Source: Nocardioides caeni (GTDB lineage Bacteria; Actinomycetota; Actinomycetes; Propionibacteriales; Nocardioidaceae). Taken from it: 32,304 bases of DNA. Positions 1-11,003 of this stretch are shown piece by piece (within the stretch, counting starts at the first letter, position 1; the number at the start of each line of letters is the position of its first letter). Under the pieces are notes generated by a model, which saw nothing but the letters and a program-made list of their open reading frames with translations, was not told the DNA's origin and did not search any database. The position numbers and the translations under genes were made by a program. The stretch is taken from contig NZ_STGW01000002.1 in the NCBI RefSeq assembly GCF_004912195.1, forward strand, positions 267,836 through 300,139, given 5' to 3'.

Positions 1-869
1 ACACCGCCGTGCGGTGGGGGGACGGCGAAGCGCTCGGCCGGCAGCTGACCGGAGCGGCGGATCGCCCGCAGGTCGGCGGCGGCCGCCGCCGCGTTGGGGT
101 GGCGCGCCGCGGGGTCCTTGGCCATCGCCCGGCGCAGGAAGGCGTTGAGCACCTCCGGACCACCGGGCAGCTGCGGGATCGCGCCGAACTCGTGCTGGTG
201 GGCGAGCTGGACCAGCCCGCCGTCGTACGGCGGACGACCGGCGAGGAGGAACCACACCAGGCAGCCGAGGGCGTAGATGTCGTTGGCCGGGGTCGCGGGC
301 TCGCCGCGCACCCGCTCGGGCGCGAGATAGGCGTAGGTGCCGGCCACGACCCCGGTCTGGGTGAGCGAGGAGTCGTCGTCGCGGGCGATGCCGAAGTCGC
401 ACAGGTAGGCGTGGACCTGGCCCTCCGTGGAGCGGAGGAGCACGTTGTGCGGCTTGACGTCGCGGTGGACCACGCCGACGGCGTGGGCGTCGGCGAGCGC
501 CGAGGCGACCTGGGCGGCGATGTCGAGGGCGACGTCCGGCGTCGGCACGCCGTCCTTCTCGACGCGCACCGCGAGGTCCCCGCCGGGGACGAACTGGGTC
601 GCGAGATAGAGGCAGCCGTCCTGCTCGCCGTGGCTGTAGACCTGGATGATGTGCGGGCTGTCGCTGCGCGCCAGCACGGTCGCCTCGCGCATGAAGCGCG
701 CGCGGAACTCGTCCTGGTCGGCCAGCTGGACCGAGAGCACCTTGAGCGCGACGCGCCGCCCGAGCCCCTCCTCGGCAGCCTCGAAGACGACGCCCATGCC
801 GCCGGCACCGAGCTCGCGACGGATGACGTAGGGGCCGAGACGGTCACCGACGCCGGGAATCCGTGCCAC
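1..869 (-). CDS. Serine/threonine protein kinase, Hanks type (3' end cut off by window edge)
   Basis: This is a eukaryotic-like Ser/Thr kinase that phosphorylates protein Ser/Thr with ATP. About 289 codons are visible and the reading frame runs off the left edge, so the C-terminus (commonly a membrane segment plus sensor) is unseen. All core motifs are present: glycine loop GAGGMGVV near residue 20, VALKVL with the ATP-binding Lys near 42, catalytic HRDVKPHN near 130, CDFGIARD near 155 and LAPERV near 180. The start is GTG at 869, preceded by AGAGGA about 10 nt upstream. The last visible residues are Pro-rich, typical of the linker after a kinase domain. The substrate cannot be inferred. It lies 86 bp downstream of the secreted hydrolase gene on the same strand, with a hairpin between them, so it is probably a separate unit. 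Confidence 0.93.
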   Translation of the reverse strand, partial: MARIPGVGDRLGPYVIRRELGAGGMGVVFEAAEEGLGRRVALKVLSVQLADQDEFRARFMREATVLARSDSPHIIQVYSHGEQDGCLYLATQFVPGGDLAVRVEKDGVPTPDVALDIAAQVASALADAHAVGVVHRDVKPHNVLLRSTEGQVHAYLCDFGIARDDDSSLTQTGVVAGTYAYLAPERVRGEPATPANDIYALGCLVWFLLAGRPPYDGGLVQLAHQHEFGAIPQLPGGPEVLNAFLRRAMAKDPAARHPNAAAAAADLRAIRRSGQLPAERFAVPPPHGG

Positions 870-905
870 CGCTGTCGTCCTCTCGCCCGCCCTACCCTGC
901 TGGAG

Positions 906-926
906 TAGGCCTCCGGAGGAAGCCTA
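906..926 (-). terminator. Hairpin between hydrolase and kinase genes
   Basis: TAGGC-c-TCC / GGA-a-GCCTA form an inverted repeat with one mismatch and a 3-nt loop. It lies 30 bp past the hydrolase stop on the minus strand. No T-run follows, so termination is plausible but unproven. The left arm, read on the minus strand, also contains TAGGCT, which could instead be a -10 element for the kinase gene. Confidence 0.4.
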
Positions 927-955
927 GTGGTGCCGATGGGTCGTGGTGGGCCGAA

Positions 956-1990
956 TCAGGCGGTGCCGAGATGCTGCGTCAGGAAGGCGCCGGTGCGCTC
1001 CATCGAGAGGTCGAACTGCGGGCCGAAGGCGTGGCCCTCGCCCTCGTAGATCCGGAGTGTGACGTCCACGCCCGCGCGCCGCATGGCCGCAGCGGTCTCC
1101 CGGCTCCACCGCACGGGGCAGCTGTCGTCGGCGGTGCCGTGGTGGATGAGCACCGGCTCGGTGATCTGGTCGACCTGGCTGCGGGCGCTGATGCCGTCCC
1201 AGAAGGCGGGCTCGTCGGCGGGCTCGCCATAGCGACGCAGGATCCGGGCGGCGACGTCGTCGCGGGCCGGATCGGGGCGGATCCACCGCTCGAAGTTGTC
1301 GACGGCGTCGGAGCTGACCGGCGCGAAGACCACGCCCGCGTCGACGAGTCCCGGCTGGGCCACCAGTGCGTTGTAGACGACCCCGCCTCCCATCGACCGC
1401 CCGACCAGGCCGACGCGCTCGTCGTCGACGGGGCCGTCCCAGGCCCGCAGCGCGAGGACGGCGTTGATGACGTCCTCGGTGTAGCCCATCCGCATATCGA
1501 GTCCACCGCTGCGGTCGGGGCCGGACTCGGCGTGGCCGCGGTAGTCGACGTGCAGGGCGACATAGCCGTGCTCGCCGAACCACTCCCGCTCCCGCGTCAT
1601 CCCCTGGCCGTTGACGTAGACGGCCGGGTCGATGTAGCCGTGTGCCAGCACGACGGTCGGGAACGGCCCGTCACCGTCGGGTACGGCGAGCCGCCCCGAG
1701 ACCCGCAGGTCGCCGCTGCGATAGTTGACGGCGTACTGGGTGTGCCCGGCGGTGCGGGCCACCTCCTCGCCGAGACGCAGGTCGCCGCCGTTGAAGTCGG
1801 TCTGGGCGAGCGCGGCCAGGGACACCGGGTGGGCCGCGGGGGCCGGGGTGGCCGTCTCCGTCGCCCCGTCGGCCGAGGAGGTGGCCGCGCCCGTCGGCGG
1901 CGACGGGGTCGGCTCGCTGCCGGGCTCCTCGGTGCCCGAGCACGCACTCGTGGTCAGCACCAGCGCGAGCACCGCGACGAACCGCCTCAC
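956..1990 (-). CDS. Secreted alpha/beta hydrolase (prolyl-oligopeptidase-like), putative lipoprotein
   Basis: This is a 344-aa exported alpha/beta-hydrolase. The N-terminus is a short hydrophobic signal ending TTSAC (Cys17). That is a weak lipobox (Thr at -4 where Leu is usual), so lipidation is uncertain. An Ala/Thr/Pro-rich linker follows to about residue 55. The catalytic core has oxyanion-side AHGY (117), nucleophile elbow GRSMGG (Ser199), an acidic residue in HHGTADDS (Asp288 or 289) and base His320 in GEGHAF. This matches dienelactone-hydrolase/S9-peptidase-type enzymes acting on esters or short peptides outside the membrane; the substrate is unknown. The GTG start at 1990 lies 14 bp after the ligA stop. 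A GAGG lies 14 nt upstream and a CACACT hexamer ends 6 nt upstream, so initiation may be coupled to ligA or leaderless. Confidence 0.88.
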   Translation of the reverse strand: MRRFVAVLALVLTTSACSGTEEPGSEPTPSPPTGAATSSADGATETATPAPAAHPVSLAALAQTDFNGGDLRLGEEVARTAGHTQYAVNYRSGDLRVSGRLAVPDGDGPFPTVVLAHGYIDPAVYVNGQGMTREREWFGEHGYVALHVDYRGHAESGPDRSGGLDMRMGYTEDVINAVLALRAWDGPVDDERVGLVGRSMGGGVVYNALVAQPGLVDAGVVFAPVSSDAVDNFERWIRPDPARDDVAARILRRYGEPADEPAFWDGISARSQVDQITEPVLIHHGTADDSCPVRWSRETAAAMRRAGVDVTLRIYEGEGHAFGPQFDLSMERTGAFLTQHLGTA

Positions 1991-2004
1991 CGCACCAGTG
2001 TGCC

Positions 2005-4341
<2,337 letters not shown>

Positions 4342-4346
4342 TCATC

Positions 4347-4949
4347 ATGGTCCCCCGCCTCCCCCGTCGCGAGGCCGCGAGCCGCCCACGCGTCGAGGGC
4401 GACCGCGAGCAGGAGATCCTCGACGCCACCCTCGACGTGCTGACCGACGCCGGCTACGACCGGCTCACGATGGACGCGGTCGCCACCCGCGCGAAGGCGT
4501 CGAAGGCGACGCTCTACCGTCGCTGGCCGAGCAAGGCCGCGCTGGTCATCGACGCCATGACGTCGCAGAAGGAGGAGCCCGGGCCGGCGCCGGACACCGG
4601 CAGCTTCCGCGAGGACCTGATCGCGATGTTCTGCGGACCCGGCCACCTCGCCGATGCGCGTCAGAGCGCCCTGCTCGCCAGCGTCATCACCGCGATCGGC
4701 CGCGACGAGGAGTTCGCCGAGGCCTTCCGCGTCCAGTTCATCGCCCCCAAGGCCGCTCGCGCGCGCCTCATCTACGAGCGGGCCCAGTCGCGCGGGGAGA
4801 TCTCCTCCGACGTCGATCTCGACCTGCTCACCGCCGCCCTGCCCGGCATCGTCCTGCACCGTCAGTTCCTGCTCGGCGAGATGCCCACCACCGACCTGAT
4901 CGCCCGTGTCATCGACCAGGTGATCATCCCCGCCGCCACCCGCGGCTGA
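4347..4949 (+). CDS. TetR/AcrR-family transcriptional repressor
   Basis: This is a 200-aa one-domain repressor plus ligand domain. The N-terminal helix-turn-helix spans about residues 20-68 (EQEILDATLDVL ... TMDAVATRAKASKATLYRRW, with the typical TLYRRWPSKAAL recognition region). The C-terminal helical domain resembles the TetR_C_11 type, which binds small hydrophobic ligands and dimerises. The start is ATG at 4347, with GGAG (4338-4341) 5 nt upstream. It is the first gene of an operon with the DHA2 exporter (26-nt gap). The double inverted repeat in its promoter implies autorepression and ligand-induced expression of the pump. The inducer cannot be read from the sequence. Confidence 0.93.
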   Translation: MVPRLPRREAASRPRVEGDREQEILDATLDVLTDAGYDRLTMDAVATRAKASKATLYRRWPSKAALVIDAMTSQKEEPGPAPDTGSFREDLIAMFCGPGHLADARQSALLASVITAIGRDEEFAEAFRVQFIAPKAARARLIYERAQSRGEISSDVDLDLLTAALPGIVLHRQFLLGEMPTTDLIARVIDQVIIPAATRG

Positions 4950-4975
4950 TCCCTCCTCACACCCAAGGAATCCCA

Positions 4976-6550
4976 GTGACCGACACCCAACCCTCCGGGC
5001 TCCCCGACGAGGTCGCGGCCGACAAGGCCCCGACCGAGGCCCGCACGCGTCACGCCGCGTGGGCCCTCGTGCTGATCTGCAGCGCCCAGCTGATGGTCGT
5101 GCTCGACAGCACGATCGCCAACATCGCCCTGCCCTACATCGGCAAGGACCTCGACATCGACCAGGCGAACCTGTCCTGGATCGTCACCGGCTATGCCCTG
5201 GCCTTCGGTGGCCTGCTGCTCCTCGGCGGTCGTCTCGGTGACCTCTTCGGCCGTCGCCGGGTCTTCATGGTCGGCGTCGTCCTCTTCGCCGTCGCCTCGG
5301 CACTGGGCGGCCTGGCCACCCACGAGTGGATGCTGCTGACCTCCCGTGGCCTCCAGGGCCTCGGTGCCGCGCTGGCCTCCCCGACGGCACTCGCGCTGAT
5401 CACCACGACCTTCCCGGCCGGACCGCAGCGCAACCGGGCGTTCTCCGTGTTCGCCGCGATGTCCGGCATCGGCGCCGCGATCGGCCTGGTCCTCGGTGGC
5501 TGGCTGACCGGCCTCGACGACGAGCTGGGCTGGCGCCTGACCTTTCTGATCAACGTGCCGATCGGCCTGGTCGCGGCCTACTTCGCCCCGAAGCTGCTGC
5601 CCGACACCGACCACCACGCCGGCAAGCTCGACCTGCCCGGCGCCGTCCTCGGCACCGGCGGTCTGCTGGCCCTCGTCTACGGCATCACGCGCACCAGCAA
5701 CACCGACCCCGACACGGTCACCCTGGCCAACCCCGCCGGCACCACCTACGGCTGGGGCGACTCGATCGCGCTCGGCGCGATCGCCCTCGGCGTCGTGGCC
5801 CTCATCGCGTTCGTGCTCTACGAGACCCGCGCCCGCCAGCCGCTGATGCCGCTGTCGATCTTCGCCAGCCGCAGCCGCGCGGTCGCCATGGTGTCGATGA
5901 TGATGACGCCCGCCGCGATGTTCGCGATGTTCTTCTTCCTCTCGCTCTACGTCCAGGACGTGATGGGCTACGAGCCGCTGCAGACCGGCTTCGCCTTCCT
6001 GCCCTTCGCATTCGGCATGGTGTTCGGCGCGACGGCGTCCTCCAAGCTGGTCTCGAAGGTCGACCCGCGCTACCTCGCCGGGACGGGCACGATCCTCGCC
6101 GGCACCGCGCTCTTCGCCTTCTCGCGCATCGAGTACGGCGCGGAGAACTACTGGACCGACATCATGCCGTTCGTCGTCCTCATGTCACTGGGCATGGGAC
6201 TGACGTTCGTGCCGATGACACTGGTGGCCCTGCACGGCGTACGCGCCGAGGACGCCGGCATCGGCTCGGGTGTCCTCAACACCATGCAGCAGGTCGGCGG
6301 AGCGCTCGGTCTCGCCACCCTGTCGGCCGTCGCCTCGCACTATGCGACCGAGAAGCTCGGCGACCTCGCCACCAGCGGCACGGCCGGCCCCGACGCAGGC
6401 CTGCAGGCCTTCGCCGACGGCGCCACCCACGCCTTCCTGGTCGGTGCGTTCATGATCTGGGCCGCCTCCCTGATCATCTGGGCCCTGCTCAACGTCAAGC
6501 ACACCGAGCTCGCGACCGACGAGGCGCCGGAGGGCGTGCACGTCGGGTGA
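4976..6550 (+). CDS. DHA2-family MFS drug exporter (14 TM, EmrB/QacA type)
   Basis: This is a 524-aa inner-membrane H+-driven antiporter of the DHA2 drug family. Visible signatures are motif D1 LDSTIANIALP in TM1, motif A GGRLGDLFGRRR in the TM2-3 loop, and motif C-like GIGAAIGLVLGGWLTG in TM5. About fourteen hydrophobic segments follow, with a longer hydrophilic loop (TRTSNTDPDTV...) between TM6 and TM8. The start is GTG at 4976 with AAGGAA 5 nt upstream; the frame is open far upstream, but that part overlaps the TetR gene and is Arg-rich. It lies 26 nt after the TetR gene, the usual arrangement for an efflux pump controlled by its neighbour. The substrate is unknown; a multidrug or self-made metabolite role is likely. 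Confidence 0.93.
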   Translation: MTDTQPSGLPDEVAADKAPTEARTRHAAWALVLICSAQLMVVLDSTIANIALPYIGKDLDIDQANLSWIVTGYALAFGGLLLLGGRLGDLFGRRRVFMVGVVLFAVASALGGLATHEWMLLTSRGLQGLGAALASPTALALITTTFPAGPQRNRAFSVFAAMSGIGAAIGLVLGGWLTGLDDELGWRLTFLINVPIGLVAAYFAPKLLPDTDHHAGKLDLPGAVLGTGGLLALVYGITRTSNTDPDTVTLANPAGTTYGWGDSIALGAIALGVVALIAFVLYETRARQPLMPLSIFASRSRAVAMVSMMMTPAAMFAMFFFLSLYVQDVMGYEPLQTGFAFLPFAFGMVFGATASSKLVSKVDPRYLAGTGTILAGTALFAFSRIEYGAENYWTDIMPFVVLMSLGMGLTFVPMTLVALHGVRAEDAGIGSGVLNTMQQVGGALGLATLSAVASHYATEKLGDLATSGTAGPDAGLQAFADGATHAFLVGAFMIWAASLIIWALLNVKHTELATDEAPEGVHVG

Positions 6551-6555
6551 GCGGG

Positions 6556-6590
6556 TGCCTCGTTCACGGGTCAACCCTGTGAATCAGGCA
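6556..6590. terminator. Bidirectional terminator hairpin between convergent genes
   Basis: TGCCT / AGGCA form the outer stem, TTCAC / GTGAA the middle and GGG / CCT the inner stem, with loop TCAAC. One unpaired position and G-T pairs interrupt it. It sits 6 bp past the exporter stop and overlaps the last codon and stop of the convergent MetE-core gene (6584-6586). It could therefore serve both strands. There is no long T-run on either side. Confidence 0.6.
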
Positions 6591-7606
6591 CCGCCAGACA
6601 GCGACCGGGCCACCGAGCGTACGAGCTCGGTGGCCCGTCGTGCTTCGGCGGGCGTGGCTCCGGCGAGACCGCAGGCGGGGGTGATGACGAGGTGGGGGCC
6701 GACGACCTCGGGGTCGAGGCCGAGCAGGTCGAGCCAGCGCAGCACCCGCTCCACCACGACCGCGTCGGAGGGCATCTCCCCCCGCGACGGTACGACGCCC
6801 GCCGCGATCGTCGTGCCCGCCTCGAGCGCCTCCGCGGCGTGCTCGAGCCCGTCGGCAGCGAGCAGGGAGAGGTCGATCATCACCCCGGCCGCGCCGGCTC
6901 CGCGGAGGAGGCCGATCGGCACGTCGGGGGCGCAGCAGTGCACCCACGGGGTGGCGCCGCTGCCGGCGATCGAGTCGGTGAGCCACGCGAGGTGCTCGCT
7001 GACCTCCGGCGGGTGGATCGCGCGATGTCGCCCGAAGCCGGACGCCGTGGGGATGCCGGCCGCCAGGACCGCCGGCAGGGCGGGCTCGTCGAGCTGGACC
7101 ACGACCTCGGCGGCGACGGGGACCCGTCGGCGCACGTCGGCGACGTGGCCGGCGATCACCTCGGCCAGACCCTGCGCGAGGTCCCGCCGCGCACCGTGGT
7201 CGGCCAGCAGCTTGTCACCGCGTGGACGCTCGACCGTCGCGGCCAGCGTCCACGGGCCGACGACCTGCACCTTGATCGGTCCGGCATGGCCCTGCGCGTG
7301 CTCCTCCAGCGAGTCGAGGTCCTGGGCGAGCAGGCTCGCTGCCCGCCGCTGGTCGACGGCGGGCGCACCGGCGGTGCCGGTCAGCCGCCAGCCCGCCGGC
7401 TGCAGGTCCGCGTCGAGGACACCGCTCAGCAGGCCGAGCGTGCGCCCGAGCATGCCGGACGGCGCTCCGCGCCCGGGCACCTCGGGCAGGTAGGTGATGC
7501 CGTGAGCGTCAGCCGCCAGCTCGCCGAGGACGATGCGGAGGGCCTCGTCGAAGTCGCGCTGCGTCGCGCCCGGGAAGGACCCGACGCCGCTCCCCCGCAC
7601 GCTCAC
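6584..7606 (-). CDS. MetE-core-like methionine synthase family protein (B12-independent type)
   Basis: This 340-aa protein matches the C-terminal catalytic half of cobalamin-independent methionine synthase, in the short actinobacterial form without the N-terminal MetE domain (full MetE is about 750 aa). Zinc-site candidates are H223 and C225 in WVHCCAP and C312 in TPACGLAG. The fourth MetE zinc ligand, Glu, seems to be replaced by Asp245 (MIDLS). Whether it methylates homocysteine or another thiol, and from which methyl donor, is unclear. The GTG at 7606 overlaps the mnmA stop in the tetranucleotide GTGA, so translation is probably coupled. An alternative GTG lies two codons in. It is the last gene of the minus-strand run. 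Confidence 0.82.
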   Translation of the reverse strand: MSVRGSGVGSFPGATQRDFDEALRIVLGELAADAHGITYLPEVPGRGAPSGMLGRTLGLLSGVLDADLQPAGWRLTGTAGAPAVDQRRAASLLAQDLDSLEEHAQGHAGPIKVQVVGPWTLAATVERPRGDKLLADHGARRDLAQGLAEVIAGHVADVRRRVPVAAEVVVQLDEPALPAVLAAGIPTASGFGRHRAIHPPEVSEHLAWLTDSIAGSGATPWVHCCAPDVPIGLLRGAGAAGVMIDLSLLAADGLEHAAEALEAGTTIAAGVVPSRGEMPSDAVVVERVLRWLDLLGLDPEVVGPHLVITPACGLAGATPAEARRATELVRSVARSLSGGA

Positions 7607-8748
7607 CCGCCGACCCCGCCGACGCCGGGCGCCCCGACAGCCGCGACCCGCCGGCTCCGCGTGATGGTCGCCGAGCCGATGACCCGCGTGCCGTCGTAGA
7701 CGACGACGGCCTGGCCCGGCGCGATGCCGTCGGCGTGGTCGAGGAGCTCGACGTCGAGTGTGTCGTCGCCCACGGCCACCCGGGCGCGGTGCTCGGCGCC
7801 GTGGGCGCGCAGTTGGACGGTGACGGCGTCACCGTCCAGGACGGTGCCGGCGGGGAGCGAGGCGCCGCACCAGCGGAGTCGGTCGCCCTCGATCCGGTCG
7901 ACGGCCAGCCGCTCGCGGGGGCCGACGGTGACGGTGCCGGAGACGGGCTCGATGTCGAGGACGTAGCGCGGGCGACCGTCGGGCGCGGGCCGGCCGAGCC
8001 GCAGGCCTCTGCGCTGGCCGATCGTGAACCCGTAGGTGCCGTCGTGGCGGCCCAGCACGTCACCGGTGGCGTCGTCGCGGATCTCGCCACCGTGGTTGGG
8101 GGCGCGGTCGCCGAGCTTCTCCTTGAGCCAGCCGACGTTGTCGCCGTCGGCGACGAAGCAGATGTCGTGGCTGTCGGGCTTGTCGGCGACGAGCAGCCCT
8201 CGCCGCGCAGCCTCCTCGCGGACCCTGTCCTTGGTGGTGTCGCCGAGCGGGAAGAGTGAGTGCCGCAGCTGGCGATCGTCCAGGACGCCGAGGACGTAGG
8301 ACTGGTCCTTGGCGCCGTCGACCGCGCGGTGCAGCTCGATGTCGCCGCCGGACTCGACGACGGTCGCGTAGTGCCCGGTGGCGACCGCGTCGAAGCCGAG
8401 CGCGAGCGCGCGGTCGAGGACTGCGGCGAACTTGATCTTCTCGTTGCAGCGCAGGCACGGGTTCGGCGTCTGCCCGGCCGCATAGGTGTCCATGAAGTCC
8501 TCGACCACGTCGGTGTGGAAGCGGTCGGAGAGATCCCAGACATAGAACGGGATGCCGATGACATCGGCTGCCCGGCGGGCGTCGTTGGCGTCCTCGATCG
8601 TGCAGCAGCCGCGAGCCCCGGTGCGATAGGACTGCGGGTTGCGTGAGAGGGCGAGGTGGATGCCAGTGACCTCGTGCCCGGCCTCCACGGCACGGGCGGC
8701 GGCGACGGCGGAGTCCACTCCCCCGGACATGGCGGCGACGACCTTCAT
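7603..8748 (-). CDS. mnmA: tRNA-specific 2-thiouridylase MnmA
   Basis: MnmA adenylates U34 of Lys, Glu and Gln tRNAs and replaces the 2-oxygen with sulfur. The 381-aa product has the PP-loop SGGVDS (8-13), nucleophile Cys98 in NPCLRCN, and catalytic persulfide Cys197 in [13 protein letters not shown] motif lies near 124, and the C-terminal beta-barrel domains follow. An N-terminal segment [13 protein letters not shown] (around 42-54) carries a CC pair; from memory this occurs in actinobacterial MnmA. It lies 21 nt downstream of the cysteine desulfurase gene, its likely sulfur donor. Its stop overlaps the next start by 4 nt. No strong Shine-Dalgarno precedes the ATG. Confidence 0.97.
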   Translation of the reverse strand: MKVVAAMSGGVDSAVAAARAVEAGHEVTGIHLALSRNPQSYRTGARGCCTIEDANDARRAADVIGIPFYVWDLSDRFHTDVVEDFMDTYAAGQTPNPCLRCNEKIKFAAVLDRALALGFDAVATGHYATVVESGGDIELHRAVDGAKDQSYVLGVLDDRQLRHSLFPLGDTTKDRVREEAARRGLLVADKPDSHDICFVADGDNVGWLKEKLGDRAPNHGGEIRDDATGDVLGRHDGTYGFTIGQRRGLRLGRPAPDGRPRYVLDIEPVSGTVTVGPRERLAVDRIEGDRLRWCGASLPAGTVLDGDAVTVQLRAHGAEHRARVAVGDDTLDVELLDHADGIAPGQAVVVYDGTRVIGSATITRSRRVAAVGAPGVGGVGG

Positions 8749-8769
8749 GACGACGTGACCCGATCCGGC

Positions 8770-9954
8770 TCAGGCGCGGGCCGCGCGGGCCCGCTCGACG
8801 CAGGCACCGATCGCCGCGGCCAACGCGTCGACATCGGTCTCGGTGCTCGTGTGGCCGAGGCTGAACCGCAGCGAGCTGCGGGCCTCCTCCTCCGAGCGCC
8901 CCATCGCCAACAGCACGTGCGAGGGCTGGGGGACGCCGGCCGAGCAGGCCGACCCGGTCGAGCACTCGATGCCGCGGGCGTCGAGGAGCATCAGCAGCGA
9001 GTCCCCCTCGCAGCCGGGAAAGCTCAGGTGGGCGTTGCCGGGGAGCCGGTTGCCGTCTGCACCGTCAGGTCCGTTGAGGACGGCGTCGGGGACCTCGACC
9101 AGCACGGTGTCGACCAGGCGGTCGCGCAGCACGGTGAGACGGGCGGCGTGCTCGGCCTGGTGCTTGACCGCCTCCTCGACCGCGGCGGCGAACCCCGCGA
9201 TGGCGGGCACGTCGAGCGTCCCGCTGCGCACGTCGCGCTCCTGTCCTCCACCGTGCAGCAAGGGAGTCAGGCTCACCTCCCGTCGTACGACGAGGGCGCC
9301 GACGCCCTGCGGCCCGCCGACCTTGTGCCCCGACACGGCCAGCGCGTCCACGCCCGAGGTGGCGAAGTCGACCGGCACCGCGCCGATCGCCTGGACGGCG
9401 TCGGAGTGGACCGGGATGCCGTGCTCGGCGGCGAGCGCGACGACGTCGGCGACGGGCTGGAGGGTGCCGACCTCGTTGTTGGCCCACATCACGGTGATCA
9501 GGGCGACGGTGTCGGGGTCGCGCTCGACCGCGGCGCGCAGGGCGTCGACGTCGAGCCGCCCGGCGCCGTCGACGGCGACGAGCTCGACCTCGGCCTGCTC
9601 GTGCTCCTCGAGCCAGAGCAGCGGGTCGAGGACCGCGTGGTGCTCGACGGCGGAGGCGAGGATCCGCGTGCGGCGCGGGGACTCCGCGCGCCGTGACCAG
9701 AAGAGCCCCTTGAGGGCCAGGTTGTCGGCCTCCGTGCCGCCAGAGGTGTAGACGACCTCGCCCGGGCGGCAGCCGAGGGCCTGCGCGATCGTCTCGCGCG
9801 ACTCCTCGACGATGCGGCGAGCCCGTCGGCCCGCGGCGTGCAACGAGCTGGCGTTGCCGACCTCACGCAGCTGGGTGGTGAGTGCCTCGACAGCGACGTC
9901 GGTCATCGGCGTCGTCGCAGCGTGGTCCAGATAGACCCGGCGGGTGTCGTTCAT
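8770..9954 (-). CDS. Cysteine desulfurase (IscS/NifS family)
   Basis: This PLP enzyme converts cysteine to alanine and an enzyme persulfide. The 394-aa product starts MNDTRRVYLDHAATTP, the family's typical N-terminus. An ATG 24 nt upstream is less likely. Key residues: SGGTEADN near 71 binds PLP phosphate, His105-His106 stack on the cofactor, Lys211 in SGHKVGGPQG forms the Schiff base, and Cys337 in STGSACSAG carries the persulfide. Downstream coupling to mnmA (21-nt gap) indicates tRNA thiolation as the main role; supplying Fe-S assembly is also possible. No SUF or ISC scaffold gene is visible. A weak GGGA lies about 8 nt before the ATG. It sits 60 nt after the phosphatase gene. Confidence 0.95.
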   Translation of the reverse strand: MNDTRRVYLDHAATTPMTDVAVEALTTQLREVGNASSLHAAGRRARRIVEESRETIAQALGCRPGEVVYTSGGTEADNLALKGLFWSRRAESPRRTRILASAVEHHAVLDPLLWLEEHEQAEVELVAVDGAGRLDVDALRAAVERDPDTVALITVMWANNEVGTLQPVADVVALAAEHGIPVHSDAVQAIGAVPVDFATSGVDALAVSGHKVGGPQGVGALVVRREVSLTPLLHGGGQERDVRSGTLDVPAIAGFAAAVEEAVKHQAEHAARLTVLRDRLVDTVLVEVPDAVLNGPDGADGNRLPGNAHLSFPGCEGDSLLMLLDARGIECSTGSACSAGVPQPSHVLLAMGRSEEEARSSLRFSLGHTSTETDVDALAAAIGACVERARAARA

Positions 9955-10014
9955 GGCAGGTCCCAGCGTACGGCGCACCCGCGAGCCTGGCCCAACCCAG
10001 CGTCTCGGGACCGG

Positions 10015-10992
10015 TCAATCCGCGCGGCGCACGACGATCGCCACCAGGGCCCGGTGGTCGGTCCCGTCCAGCGTCACCGTCGTCGTGTCCGTGGCGGTCA
10101 TCGTGGCGCCGACCAGGACGTGGTCGATGGCGACGCTCGCGGGGATCGGCCATCCCCGGAAGCCCGCCGTCGGCCAGGTCGGCTGCCATCCCGCGTTGAC
10201 GAGGGGCGCTGCGTCGCTGAGGCCGGTGTCGAGGATCGCCCGCATCGGCGCGTGGTCGGGCGAGGCGTTGAAGTCGCCGGCCACGAGGTCGGGCTGCTCG
10301 TCCTCGACGGCGTCGCGGACGATGGCGAGCTCGGCTCCCCAGCGGTCGTCGAGCGGGTAGGCGGGATGGACGGCCAGGACCCGCAGCCCGGCCGTGGTCA
10401 TCGCCCACGAGCCCATGACGGTGTCGAGCCGGCGGACGTCGGTGACGGGGCTCCGGGAGAACACGAGCGTGCCGAGCGCTCCCCGATCTGCTTCACCTGC
10501 CCGGTGCGGCAGATCGGTGTCGATCCCGGCGTCCTCCAGCGCCGCGAGCACGTGAGGCGTCACCTCCTGCAGCACGAGCAGGTCGACGTCGTGGTCGGCG
10601 ACGGCGTCGGCCACGTCCTGCGCCTCCGCCTCACCGAAGCGCAGGTTGGCCGTCATCACCGTCAGCGGCTCGGCCGACGGATCGGGGTCGGGCGCGCTCC
10701 CCCACCACGACGGGGCGAACCAGGTGACATGGAGGACGAGCCCGAGACCGGCGAGGGTGGCCGCGGTGGCGACCGGTCGTCTCCCGGGGCGATGGGTCGC
10801 CGGCCGCACCAGGAGCGCACCGAGGAGGAGTACGACGAGCAGGTAGGCCGGGATGGCCCACGGCGCGAAGGCCTGGACGATGGCGATCTGACGGTGCGCT
10901 CCCCCGATCAGGCGCGCCACGGTCAGCACGACGGCCGGTAGCGCGACCACCGCGGCCGTGAGGCAGACGCCGGCACGCAGGCGGAGGCGCAT
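10015..10992 (-). CDS. Membrane-anchored endonuclease/exonuclease/phosphatase-family protein
   Basis: This is a 325-aa protein with three N-terminal hydrophobic segments (about 10-28, 42-62 and 75-93). An EEP-fold domain from about residue 110 probably faces the outside. EEP motifs are visible: TANLRF with the metal-binding Asn, LQEVTP with the metal Glu, GDFNASPDH with catalytic Asp/Asn, AIDHVLV, and a terminal DHRALVA with the catalytic Asp-His pair. The family includes DNases, sphingomyelinases and phosphoinositide phosphatases, so the substrate is open. It follows proB by 11 nt and precedes the cysteine desulfurase by 60 nt on the same strand. The start is ATG 10992. Confidence 0.88.
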   Translation of the reverse strand: MRLRLRAGVCLTAAVVALPAVVLTVARLIGGAHRQIAIVQAFAPWAIPAYLLVVLLLGALLVRPATHRPGRRPVATAATLAGLGLVLHVTWFAPSWWGSAPDPDPSAEPLTVMTANLRFGEAEAQDVADAVADHDVDLLVLQEVTPHVLAALEDAGIDTDLPHRAGEADRGALGTLVFSRSPVTDVRRLDTVMGSWAMTTAGLRVLAVHPAYPLDDRWGAELAIVRDAVEDEQPDLVAGDFNASPDHAPMRAILDTGLSDAAPLVNAGWQPTWPTAGFRGWPIPASVAIDHVLVGATMTATDTTTVTLDGTDHRALVAIVVRRAD

Positions 10993-11003
10993 GGGGATCC
11001 CGA

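Noticed and set aside
6584..7606. MetE-core gene as a truncated pseudogene of metE
   Set aside because: It has an intact frame, a coupled start, conserved His/Cys motifs and the length of the known short family. No trace of an N-terminal half lies nearby.
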